From contig JAEUWY010000005.1 of the NCBI GenBank assembly GCA_022059125.1, positions 682,001 through 746,000 of the forward strand: DNA of 64,000 bases, read 5' to 3'. A model generated the notes under the pieces. That model was given only the letters and a program-made list of their open reading frames with translations, did not search any database and was not told the origin of the DNA. This stretch comes from Corynespora cassiicola. Its lineage: Eukaryota; Ascomycota; Dothideomycetes; Pleosporales; Corynesporascaceae. Position 1 is the stretch's first letter, and every line of letters begins with the position of its first letter. The translations under genes and the position numbers were made by a program. Of this stretch, positions 32,424 to 43,478 are shown one piece after another.

Positions 32424-33987
32424 TCATATCCTCCTCTTTATCTGAACAAACAGCGGTTTCTTGTCCCACGTCCAGTAAATCTTTTGATCAGTCCAAGCCC
32501 ACATCTTGCCTTTCCCCATTCCCTCCTCTTGCGGCGCAATACCGAGGTCAAAGTGAAACAGCAGTAAGGCTAAGAGTAGACGCATCTCCAGCCATGCCAA
32601 ATTCTGCCCAATACATCCATGGGGACCCAAGGCGAAGGGTTGAAATGCCTTGACGTTATGGTGCCGACCCGAGCCAGGCTCTGACTTTGTAGCCTCTAGC
32701 CACCGCTCCGGCGCAAAAACAGTAGGTTCGGAGAAATTCCTCTCGGACAGGAACATGGACCAGCAAGACATCCCCAACACTGTGCCCTCTGTAAAGCCAT
32801 GGCCAGCGACGATAGCACCTCCTTTCGGGACCGCCCGCCTCATGCCGTCCGGAATTGGCGGGCACAATCTCAGAGTCTCGTTGAGTACGGCATTCAAATA
32901 CGGTAGAGAGCTGACTCTGTAAGCAGTGATGTCTCTTTCAGACTCAAATGCAGAGCGGATCTCGGCGCGTAGTTTTTCATAGGTGGGAGGGTGGGACAGG
33001 AGGTGATGCAGAGCGCCAGACAGCGCCGTTGTCAGCGTTTCGCTTCCCGCCACGATTATAGTCAATGCGTTGAACTCAATTTCTTCTTGAGAGATGGTGG
33101 AGGAGGGAGGATTTGATTCGTTGTATTGCAGCACATGGGACAGGATGTCCGACCGCGTCCCCGATTTGTCCGCTATGCGCTGTTGGATTCGTTCGTGGCC
33201 AGTGTCGAACACGTTGTGCAGCATGCTCAATGCGGACTTGGGCGTTATGTATGGCATCAATGCATCAAGCGCTGGGTAATGCTTAATAAAGGTCCCGATG
33301 AGTGCAGCTTTGAAATGGAGCAGGACCGAGATGAAGGCGTGACCTTTGCCGGTATCGACGCAATCGAAAGACTTGCCCCAGCAAAGCTCGCCGATGATGT
33401 CAAAAGTCGTGAAGTTGATCCATTCCACTATGTCAACAGTATTCGCAGCACTATTTGCCTCAATCTTCGAGTCTAATTTGCTGATCAGCTTATCGAATAG
33501 CCCTCGTATGAGAGGCTCGTATCCGACAAGCGCTTTGTCAGAGAAGGCAGGTGCCAGCGCTCTACGAAATCGGGCGTGCACGTCAGCTGGTGCGGAAATA
33601 AGGTTGTGGGCTTCAACGCCGGGAGGCCGAGCACCCCATTGAGGCGGGCGAAGGAAATCTCTTCGCTGAAATATGTCTTTCCATGCACGCTCATCGATTA
33701 TCGAGAGTTCGTTCGGTGCGATGCGTACGATGGGGCCATAAAGGTCGTGCAATTCTTTGATGCGGTAGGGCAAATCTCCTTTTAGCATTATAGAAAGAGA
33801 TGGGAATTGAAAAGCGCGCCATAGAAACGGGCCCTTATAAGGAGAAAGAGGATGGAAATAGATATTATAGATGATCTTGGTGACCAAGTACTGGGGAGTT
33901 TTAGCATAGCCATCTCGGGGTTTTGTGATTCGTCGCCACGGTACTCACGAGAAAAGTCGCACCCGCAACGGTTTGGATTACACTCAT
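32424..33987 (-). CDS. Cytochrome P450 monooxygenase
   Basis: Two exons on the minus strand: a 13-codon first exon (33987-33949), a 58-nt intron, then 33890-32424, giving 501 residues. The first exon and the next ten residues (ATFLYLVTKIIYNIYFHPL) make a short membrane anchor leading into the YNIYFHPL..Y.GP sequence seen in many fungal P450s. The I-helix carries IIVAGSETLTTALSG (A/G-G-x-E-T type), the K-helix ETLR, then PERW, and the heme-binding loop FALGPHGCIGQNLA with the Cys near residue 436. These features match the isotrichodermin C-15 hydroxylase-like group of fungal P450s, though I cannot assign a clan number. It is probably in the ER membrane and needs a separate reductase. The substrate is unknown. 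Confidence 0.95.
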
Positions 33988-35476
33988 ATTGGATGGTGAT
34001 GGTCTGGTTCCTTAAAAATTCAGCTCTTATAAACAAAACATAACGTAAATTTGAAAGATTCCTAAGTTCTACTGCACAGAGGAAGAGGAGAAGAGGATAA
34101 ACGTAAGAAGTGGGCTTTTCTAACGTATTTAACCTTGGCGCATAAAGGCCCCACTAGGTGCTGTGCCACATAAGCTCAGGATCTAAGTTTCCGCTCTATC
34201 CACGCCCGGTGTCTGATTCAGTGGCCATCCCAATTCACACGAAATAAAAACAAACGTCCAGGATCGGTACTTAATTTGCTTTCGCCGTAAGCTGTTTGTG
34301 TCAGAGATTGTATTGACATGAACAGAAGCTTGCTCAATACGATCATGCTTCAAATCTCATATTTGACTCTTGTTTGGCCGAAAGACCTGGCGATATCTTG
34401 AGGAAGGAGAAAGAGGGAAATTGACATGATAATACATTCTAGTCTAGGCTACACTCTAAGCTCCAAAATGATCTCTCTGTTCACGGTCCTGTCAGCAAGC
34501 CACTTGTCGAGAACACCAGCAACATGGCGCGTCTCGGCTGGATAACGCTTTTTGGCACTATCAGCCTACTCGCTGTGTAGTACCAGGAGCCATTCCACCT
34601 GAACAGAATATGGGCCTTGATCGATTGTCTTAAAGTAATGCCCACTGTTCAAGGTGGTACATTTTTTGTGGAAAAGTGTCGTAGCTTAGCTTGTGATCCC
34701 AAAGGAGGATCCAAGACTTGGCGACGCCATGCGAGCGCTGCATATCCGAGGTGCGCCTTACCGCAAGGTAAAGCACTTAGCGGGTACAGATGCCGTGATA
34801 TGCCTTGCTGTGATAGCCTGACTGCTCTCCGACATTCCTGTAGACGTATCTGCCCTCGAAGCTCGCAAGGGTCCTCGGCTTTGCACGCATTTGCCAAGGT
34901 TAACGAGCCCACGACCGCATTCGATTCGGATAACTACATACGATGGCGGATGGCTACCTGATTACACGCCAAATAAATTAGTCAAGGTATTTGGAAACCA
35001 TGGTGGCCTGATAGCTGTAGGATTGAATCGCAATGGAGGCCGGGAAGCGCATAATAAGTTTTGGTGATTGCAGTTTGAGGCAAATAAGTTTTTGGAAGAT
35101 TTTTGCACGCAAGTAAACGGCTCCATTGTTGATGGGGTCAAGCTCTGTGTTTTGGGAATTGATGTTCCAGATAAAGCTCAGCTTCAGAGGGGATCGCAAA
35201 GCATGCGAAAGTGTGAGAACACTGGCCGGGAGAGAAGAGACTGGCAGGCTGATATCCTGGCTTTGGACAATCTCATGGATATATTTGATGGAGACGCTTA
35301 TGAACTGAAAATGGATCGCCATCTTTGTTCTCTCATGTATATCAATAACAAAGTGGATTAAAAAGTAGATGGAGAACTATGAGCAATATGTCTACAGTAA
35401 TTGTGAGCTTGAGGAATGACGACGAGAGGAAATCCCACCAACCCAAGCCGTGTTGAAGTCAGATCACCATCAAACT
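33988..35476. other. Intergenic, 1.5 kb
   Basis: Contains the P450 promoter and the 3' end of the carboxypeptidase gene. One possible relic of a small secreted protein (34524-34961) is listed separately. Nothing else is supported. Confidence 0.5.
34524..34961 (+). pseudogene. Possible relic of a small Cys-containing secreted protein
   Basis: An ATG at 34524 opens a signal-peptide-like sequence (MARLGWITLFGTISLLAV) that meets an in-frame TAG after 18 codons. The same frame is then open for over 120 codons to a stop at 34959-34961, with seven to nine Cys residues (for example CRSLACDPKGG and CRDMPCC). This could be a broken gene, a gene whose intron I cannot place, or chance. No intron with correct ends and phase removes the stop. 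Low confidence. Confidence 0.2.
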
Positions 35477-37651
35477 TCAAGCCGCACTATGGATAATAAA
35501 GTCCTTCACCACCGCCTGACCACTCTCCAGCGCCGCTAGTTCTTTGTCCGTGCACGTGATGGGCGCATCCAAAAGATAACACTCATTCGGCGAACTGTCG
35601 GGCAGCGAATTCTTGACATGAAACACACTTGCCGGACCCTGGGTGCTATACTGCCCCTGCTTCTTATCCTCCTCAGACTCGATGTCGATGTCGATTTCCC
35701 CCGTAGCAACATCATTACCCAGCACGACCCTGTCAAAGATCTGCGACACCGTCTCGGGCTGATACGCCCCGACCGCATGCCCAGCATCGAGCACGCGCGA
35801 AAAAGACAGGGCGCCGTGCTGCCTCACGTACCCACCGACGTACGACTCGTTGGTCTGGATGGGGGCGTAGCCCGCGGCCCGGAAGTCGCCCTTGGAATCC
35901 CAGTCGATGGCGAGGCTCACGGCTTCGCCTCCCAGCCCTGAAACAGCGCCCGCATTGTCAGCATTCTTTCTTTCTCGTTTTCTCTAAGAACCCTTCTTCT
36001 AGTGTTCGTTTGGGGTTTATTGGGTGGTAGGGGTGGGGGCTGTGTTGGGGAGGGGGGAGGGAAGGCGGACTTACAGTTGCAGCGGTAGTCCCTGTCGCCG
36101 TGGATGAGGGCTATCTTGACGCCCGCCTTTGCGATTTCGCCCAGGGTGCCAATTTTGCTCTTTATTGGGTCGCCGGTGATGGTGAAGAAGGTGTTTACAA
36201 TGTGCGGGGCGCTGATGCTGAAGTTTACGGGGACGCCGAGGTCTTTGCGGACCCAGGCTTGGTTGAGGAATCCGATCATGTAGTCTGGGGGGGATCGGGT
36301 GGGGAGCTTGAGAGATATGTCAAAGGGGTTGCGCTAGAGCCTTGAATTAGTTGCTGGTACTTTGGTCTTGGGTTGGAATGCGTGGCATCGCCGCCAAAAG
36401 AATAGCAGGGACTTACATCAGACCGGTCAGTGAACGAGCCTTGGACGAACTGGAAGCAGTAACCCGTCGCGAGTGCGCAGGCTGCATTCACCGTCTCGTT
36501 TGCTCCCCATCCCTCGGGATCGTAAATCGATGCCAAATTATCGCACTGATCGAGTAGCTCGAGGCAACCGCCAGGTTTCGTGGCGTTGTTCACCGATTCT
36601 TTGTACACCTCCTCAGAGAATCCCTTGAAGCCGTAGGTATTGTTGAATGCGAATTCAGGGTAAAATGGCCCTTCAATCTTGGAGTCGATGCATCCATTGG
36701 TAATTCCAATCGCGTCAAGCTCGATCCTCTTTGCTGGACGCCCGTGGAGTCTACCTCTGTAGATCTTCTTGTTCTGGGCGAGGATTCGGGAGGCGATTCC
36801 TGGGACCCAATGGCCACCGTACTGCAATCTCATGTCAGCTTTCTCACTGTATTCAATGCGGACAAAAAAAACCTACCGAATTGCCCCATATACTAACCCG
36901 ATCATCGACGCTTCGATACTTTGGAAACTCTAGGGTCCAGATATTGAGTGCTTCCCACACAATCCTAGCTGCATTCTCCGTTGTATTGGGTGCATTGGCT
37001 GGATTCTGGCTTGGTAGGACCCCTCCAATGAATGTGAGATTGGTCTTCACCGTTCCATTCAGCCCCGCAATCTCCCCAGTCATGAGGTTCAGGGTACTCG
37101 ATATCGTTGCATCGTAGCTAAAGCCCGTCTGCACCGGCTGATCAATGTACAGCATGTTGACATTGTTGTTCCACGAGTGCGGATTCGGCCTGGTCGAATT
37201 CGAGTCATTATTCACGTAGCAGGGTCCGTTCTCAGAGTAGACTCCGCCCATGGAGCTGGTGCCGGGGCCGCCGCCGAAGTAGATACCCAGAGGGGAGTCG
37301 TGGGGCGAGTTTCGCGATTCGAAGTACCAGAAGAAGATGGAGGCATTGTACTGGGAAGCGCCGCCCCATTTTCCGATGAGGGTACTGGGAAGGTGGATGT
37401 AACCGCTGAAAGCTTCCACGCCGGGCGTGGTCTCGCATATCGAGGTCTGGGACGTCGATAAGGTAAACTCTGACCAAGGGAGAGGAGTGTCGTACCTTTT
37501 TGTAGGATAGCGAAGCACCGGGTGCTACCCTTGAAGGAATCCTTTCGACTGCATCATTTCCTGAGCCGGGAAGAGGACAGGTAGGTATGCCTGAGACAAA
37601 TTGAAGCTGCAATGCGAGGACTCCAATGAGGAGTTTGGAAAGAAAGGCCAT
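35477..37651 (-). CDS. Secreted serine carboxypeptidase (family S10)
   Basis: Five exons on the minus strand: 37651-37496, 37446-36877, 36821-36417, 36333-36075 and 35937-35477; introns are 49, 55, 83 and 137 nt; the product has 616 residues. It has a signal peptide (MAFLSKLLIGVLALQLQF). After splicing, the catalytic Ser sits in GNSYGG (Ser 242, directly at the second intron), the Asp in GDRDYRCNW (about residue 459), and the His in LDAGHAVG (about 517), all S10 signatures. The N-terminal part has CETTPGVEAFSGYIHLP and WYFESRNSP, as in fungal S10 enzymes, and an oxyanion-type GGGPGTSS. The family cleaves C-terminal residues at acidic pH. The many N-glycosylation sequons fit secretion. The last ~60 residues extend past the catalytic core. 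Confidence 0.93.
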
Positions 37652-38607
37652 GTTTGTCGGACTATACCCCTGGGTATTGTGCGCCTTTATATCGACTGTA
37701 GGTGCCCAAGAGCGGTAGGCTTCAAATCTTAAAAGGTAACAGTATCGCTTGAATCTGAGTCAGGGGGCCTGAAGAAGGGTTACGTGCAGCAAGGCTGAGC
37801 AGGTGGTAGACTTGACCCTGGGTAGGGAGGTGTATCGTATAAGGCATAGAGAACAATACGTACCAGCAGGCTGGAGCCTGGGGTTTGGGATTGCGCTATC
37901 CCCAAATTCCCCATCTGTCCAGATTGTGTATACAATAAGGGCGCCACTGACTCGTTTGCGGCCGAATAGAAGCAAGGCGCTGCTGCGGCAAAGGTGGCGT
38001 AACCAACACTGCGCACCCAGGACTAGGGGCATCGCAATATAGACTGCAGGAGCCTTTCAGATTACGGACTCGAGCAAGACTACAAGACGAAACGCGGTTC
38101 AAGTCTGTATGATGATACGAGTCCCAATTTCACTGGGCGTTTGCGCGTCGCGAGAAAGATAGATCCGCTAAGCTGCTATGAGAATTGCGACCGATTCTAG
38201 TGGCCAGCTCGCCAATTCGTCAAGATGCAGGCAGTGCACAGGAGCCGGTTCCTTGGTATTGCCATGCTCCGATATGTTTGTTTCATTCAAGGCACAAGTC
38301 ACTCCATGCTCACTTGTACCCGTGGACCATCACGGTCAATAATAGATCCGCTAAGCCTATTCGGGATCTCAATCGATTCTGATTGGCTGGCTCGCCAAAG
38401 GTCGGGATCGTCCGAACGGTGGGAACACTAAGCATTAATGCTTATCTGTTTACGTTCACGTGCGTTCGGTGAGCGGAGAGGGGGGCGAATTCAGGCCAGC
38501 TGGTAGATTGTTGTTCATGTCTACATACTGCTTTAGTTGCGCCATTTTATCCATGTTCCATCCTAATCATTCCAGGTTTGTGCTGCGGTCTCTTTTTGAC
38601 CGAAGGA
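37652..38607. other. Intergenic with a diverged direct repeat
   Basis: About 950 bases upstream of the carboxypeptidase and downstream of the nucleoside hydrolase. It contains two diverged 55-base direct repeats (38161-38215 and 38344-38398). No gene is supported. Confidence 0.5.
38161..38398 (+). repeat. Pair of diverged ~55-bp direct repeats
   Basis: Both copies begin agatccgctaagc and end ggctcgccaa or cagctcgccaa, and share cgattct in the middle, with scattered differences between. The spacing between starts is 183 bases. Confidence 0.6.
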
Positions 38608-40550
38608 TCAGACGCCCCCGAAGAGTCGTCCCAAAAGCTCCGGCGCGAACTTGTCGAAGCCGGGGCTTTGGATGCATCGGCTCAACCGATTCCCCCTACG
38701 GGTGTCCTTCCAACCTCCGGCATCTCCAACAACATCTGCCTCCAGATCCCCAACCCCTTCTTTCTTGACCCGGTTTCTGCGGTCGATAACGCACGTTCCC
38801 CTAGACCACTGGCCCGCGGTTTCGACTCGGATGTCCTCATCCTTGGTGAATTCCCAGCCCTCATCGGCCGCAGTTATACAATACCAAATGGTCAACGGGT
38901 CGTGGAGTTGGAGGCCAACACTCTGCTCATCCAGTCCTGGGTCCAAGGACAGCATCTTGCGGTACGTGGACAATAGGAACAATGATACCCACTCGGACAG
39001 TGGGGAGCCCTTGACATTGGGTGCGGCCACGTGAGAATTGAAAAGGGTTTGTGGCAGGAGATGGGGCTCAGTAATGTCTGAGAGCTTGAGGTCAGCATTC
39101 CGTCATTCCTTACAAAAGCTTACCCAGGGCTTGAACAATGAACTTACCTAGTGGGAAAAGCTTGATATTTAGTTTCCTTGTCAGAGTCTCCGGATATGGT
39201 TGCAATTGCCCTGGATCAAGCATGGAAGGTGGTAGTTGTTCCTTGCCCACTGTGGTCGGGGGCATCGTGGACCTGGGGTTCGGGCTTGTAAGCGCAAACA
39301 CGCGAGCGGATGCCACGCTATCGGCATAAGTATTAAATTCCGCACCGGGAGTTATCTGGTTTCTCTCATTTAGTCTCCTTCTGAGTAACGTGTCTGGTTG
39401 TTTGATCAAGTTGAAATTGGGCACAGGAATTCGCTTGACTGAAGGCGCACAGGAATTCGCTTGACCGAAGGCGAGGACAGAGGCCGGAGAACTCGCGGCT
39501 GACCAGACATCTCAGAACAGAACTAAATCATGTTCAGAGAGCGCAATGAGAGATTACTTACGTTTCCAGGCAAATCGATAGCGCCGCCCATAACGACAAC
39601 TTCCTTGACTTTCAAGAAGGTCTGGGGATCTTGTGCTGCAGCGGTAGCGAGATTGGTCAATGGGCCGATTGCAACGATAGTGATGGTGCCGGGATCATTC
39701 TCTTTGAGAATCTTCAATATTTCCTCGTGAGCGGGCTTCGAAGAAGGAGTGAAAAGGGTTTGGCTATCCTTGGCAGCCTGGAGCTCTGCAGCCTCCTGCT
39801 CGCTCATCGACTCCGGGGGAGGTTTGAACAAAGACCTCCATGTCTCTCCGGGTGTGAATTGCGGGTGCTGTTACATGAAGTCAGCTTTTGATTTGAGCAT
39901 CTGAAGAATGGACATACGCTTTGGTGGATTCCCCCCAGCCCGTCCGTCCCATCTGAGCCTGTTAGCAGTGCACATGTGATTACCCACACCCCCCTCTTCT
40001 ACTTACGGAAGTAATCAGCCAGCATTTTCTGCTCGGCTAACGGCTGTTCAGCACCCACAGCAACTGATAGGTATTAGTACGTCGGCCCTGCTACCCGAGG
40101 GGGCTCGCTCGTAAACGCACCGATCGGTTTCCTCGCCGCCAACGCCTCAAACCCCTGGTCCCGGCCATTCTCTTTACGCCACGTTCGCTCCCTCTCTATA
40201 TGATGGAACATGGAGACAATGTTCCTCAGGCAGCTAGAGCAAACTTTAGCATCCAAACCTCAGTAGCGCGGGGCGCACGCATCGATCGATCGTAAAAGTG
40301 GGGGTAGGGCATGACCGTCAAAGTCTTTCATGGGAAAATAGCGCCGTACTTCTGGACATCGACATTTCCGAATGTGATGGAGAGCAAGAGGATTTCCAAC
40401 TCTTCTGGTTTCGCGCTGAAGGCCAGGAGCATGGCCAAGATATCATCGACACCCTGGTGGTGGTCAATACGGGCGTTTTGCCGTGTGTGCTGGAGCAAAA
40501 TCAAATAATCTTACGGGGTCGGTGTCGATGATGATGCGATTGGGAGCCAT
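38608..40550 (-). CDS. Inosine-uridine-type nucleoside hydrolase
   Basis: Eight exons on the minus strand: 40550-40515, 40453-40350, 40233-40121, 40063-40007, 39958-39918, 39867-39562, 39355-39148 and 39077-38608, giving 444 residues. The calcium-binding Asp cluster is formed by splicing exon 1 (RIIIDTDP) to exon 2 (GVDDILA), which is the IU-nucleoside hydrolase signature DTDPGxDD. Further family features are FGNVDVQNCLRN, DGLGGIH, IVAIGPLTNLA, VVVMGGAIDLPGNITPGAEFN and, near the end, LHDPLTIWYC. It hydrolyses ribonucleosides to base and ribose. No signal peptide is seen. The sixth intron is unusually long (206 nt) and contains a tandem duplication. Protein length is greater than that of bacterial members (about 310) through loop insertions. 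Confidence 0.93.
39422..39473. repeat. 26-bp tandem duplication inside an intron
   Basis: The unit beginning cacaggaattcgcttgac occurs at 39422-39447 and again at 39448-39473 with a single t/c difference. It lies within the 206-nt intron 39561-39356 of the nucleoside hydrolase gene. Confidence 0.95.
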
Positions 40551-41090
40551 ATTGATCAAGTCGATGTTGCACAAAGAATGGTGTACAGAGAGAAGCTGGG
40601 GGATTCGCCTTATGAAGAAGGCTAGTATCGGAATCGGAACTGATTAGATAAGTCGGGTTGCAGGGAACATCGCGATTCGGTGAAGAATTGTAGCGGAGAC
40701 CCCCGACCAAACAACTAGCGGGTCCACACATGACGTCCCTTCCGACATGACTTGCATAAACAATTGCGAAGAACGTGTCCACAAGCGGGGGAAGGATGCT
40801 GTTGAAAAGTTGATATGCATTGCTAGAAAGAACCAAATTCCATAAGGTGCAATCAATACTCCAATTGCACGGTTGACAAACGCCTCTTTGGAATCCCGTA
40901 GTCTACACAATCCGTTCCCACGGACTCCTTGCTAACGCTCCCATTGTTTTTGACCGATGTTCCTCCCTCCCAATCGGCCATGGCGACCGCGAACCGTCGC
41001 TTGCGTACCTAATTCATTTAAAACTCGATAGCACATGTTTGTCCCGTGCTCAAATGCTAAATTTGAAAAGCGATATCGAATTCAAGGCCT
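40551..41090. other. Intergenic, same-strand genes
   Basis: About 540 bases between the nucleoside hydrolase start and the SURF4 stop. It should carry the promoter of the first and the 3' region of the second. No gene seen. Confidence 0.55.
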
Positions 41091-42223
41091 TTAGTAGACC
41101 TTCTTCTTCTCGTCAACACTGAACTGACCCGGGCCCATGTTGACCAACAGGAGAAGACCGCCGCTAGAAACACGTTAGCCGGAGAATCGCACATCACCTA
41201 AGAGGGACCACTTACACAATCGAGAGGATTTGGAAGAAGTCGTACTTGGCGAAGTCCTTGTGAGGGTGGTGGGGGTGGAGCGTCCAGAAGTTGTTCACGA
41301 TCAGGTTGAAGATGCTCAGAATGACGACAAGCAGAATGGCGGAGAACTTGGCCTTGAATCCGACAACCACCATGACACAGGCGATCAGACCGACAAGACT
41401 GACAAGGATCCTAGACAAGCTCCAGTCGCCGCGGAAAATGAAGCCGACGAACAAGAAGATGAGGAGAATACGTCCAGCAAGCTGGAAGTACATCTTCTTG
41501 TCCTTCTCGTCAAGCTGGGGAAGGCCAGCGGGAGCAAACTTCTTGCGCACCCACGAATCCGAGAGAACCATGAGCAATCCGCCCATAACGGACAAGTTGC
41601 GCAGGAAGAAGTTCAGATCAAAGACCAATCCGTATCCAACGCCCTGTAGAACAACCACGCCAATGAGTCCACCCACAGCGAGATCAGAGTGTTTCCTTGC
41701 GATAATCATGATGGAGCAGGCGGTCATGGCGATAACGTTGATAATCAGGAAGAGGTGTGTGAGGCCGCTGGGAACTAGTACACATTCAAATTAGCGATTG
41801 AACGCGTCGGGAGGGCTCGGGAGGTCGTACTGCCGCGGTAGTCGTGAAGGTAGGTAAGCTGGTCCTTCCATTGTGTCATTATGCGCAGGGCATCCTCGAG
41901 GAAAGTGACGACGATCAGAAATCGTCCGATGGCCGGAAGATAGCTATTCAGAAAGTCAATTCGCCTTCTTTCAAAAAGAGGGGTCCTCGCTGCGCGCGCT
42001 GTGGCCACATATTTGAACCGCCCCCCCAAAACCAGAACCATGGAGAAACTCACGGCTTAATGGGCTCGGAGAATGAGTCCAGCAGGTCCTCGATCTTGCT
42101 GGTCTGCTCCCTGAGCTGGTCGAGTGGGCTGGGATCGTTGGTGGTGCCGTCGCTGCGACCTGCATTGCCGAAAGGGCTTTGGTTACCCAGGTGGTAACCG
42201 GCCGTACCGCGTATCTGTGCCAT
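41091..42223 (-). CDS. ERV29: ER-to-Golgi cargo receptor, SURF4/Erv29
   Basis: Four exons on the minus strand, 42223-42054, 41943-41831, 41774-41216 and 41163-41091, give 304 residues. After a polar N-terminus the protein has the SURF4 pattern: PAIGRFLIVVTFLEDALRI, WKDQLTYLHDYRG, THLFLIINV, a series of hydrophobic helices, NFFLRNLSVMGGLLMVLSDS, and DFFQILSIVGGLLLLVNMGP. It ends in KKVY, a KKxx dilysine signal for retrieval from the Golgi to the ER. Erv29 loads soluble secretory cargo such as glycosylated pro-proteins into COPII vesicles, which would matter for the secreted enzymes of this fungus. Seven or so transmembrane helices are expected from the hydrophobic stretches. Confidence 0.96.
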
Positions 42224-43478
42224 GGTTGTAGAGTGGAAGAAGGAGAAAAAAAAGGGAGGATTGAGGCGTTTGGGTGGGCGGTCCGGGGTTTTAGTGTTCT
42301 GAAGCTCTTCCCGCTGAAGCCACCTTTCCTTGGCTTAGTCAGCCCAGGACTGTCGCATCTAGCCAGCACGCGCGAACGTGATGTTCCTGGAACTTACAGA
42401 CGATTCACGATGCAGATATTACAAGTCAAGGTTGATGTCGCTAGTGGTGTTCAATGAGGGCGTGTGGCACTTTCCACACATAGCATTCATCAGCAAACTT
42501 AATCGTTGCGGCACGGAGGGCTTCTTCAAGGCTCGGTACTAGAGAGCCCTCTATTGAAGCCACATTTCGGTTCTCTTGCTCCATCTCATTGCATACAGCT
42601 GCTCTGACATCCGTCTGATTCTACTCAAAGTCCGACTCCGTGCGTGCCGGCATTCGACTAAGCGACGGCTTTTTCGTCGCACGTGGCTAGCCATCCAGCA
42701 CAGCACCGGGCGGATGCTGTTGAGTTGGTGATGTGAGCATGTGTATTTTTGGAGTCTCTGCGCCACCCGCCTGTGGCGTAGAGCACCTTCACCGTCCCGT
42801 GCCAAGAGACTGCCCTAGGAACCGCTTACTTTGTAGAGCCTAGAACGAAACTCATGCTACATGGAAATTTTCAAGATGGTGGGACTAATTTACTGAGGCT
42901 GTCCTTGCGCGGGATATCAAATTAGCTGGTGTTTCCGATCTACGTTTCTGCCGAACCATTGACACCGCCACGAGACTTTAGTTCACTCATATATCAAGGC
43001 GCAGAATAATCACTTGTTCAGTTTTGATTTACAGTCTGGGATATCTAACCGCGCCCACCATCTCCGTGATAGTGAAGGTGATGTGAAGGGAGAAGATGAG
43101 GTGGCAACTGACTAAATGAAGGGAAATGGTACACATATCGAAACTGGCTAAGAAAACAGAATCTCATAGTCTGCTCACGAGGAAACCCAGACACCTTTTT
43201 GAGTAAGGAAAAGTCAGGCTGTAGCCAACAGATGCGGTATCCTCCACATCCCATACCCGAGTGAATAGAAATGCCGCTGTTGTACAACTCTCGCCTGCTC
43301 GGCGCGTTCTGGAGCAGAGACCACAATAATACCACAATCTGCTCTAGAACTCGAGGGCGAAGGTCGCTATACGCCGAGGGCGTTTCGCCCCGAACATTAA
43401 GGAAAAGGCCCGGCTGCCGTATATCAAGACACTAAGCGAAACATCAAAAGCGTCTTGCAGCTGATGATTGTGAATTCC
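42224..43478. other. Intergenic, 1.25 kb
   Basis: Holds the SURF4 promoter and the 3' region of the next minus-strand gene. A frame at 42551-42805 (-) has no domain. Nothing else is supported. Confidence 0.5.
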
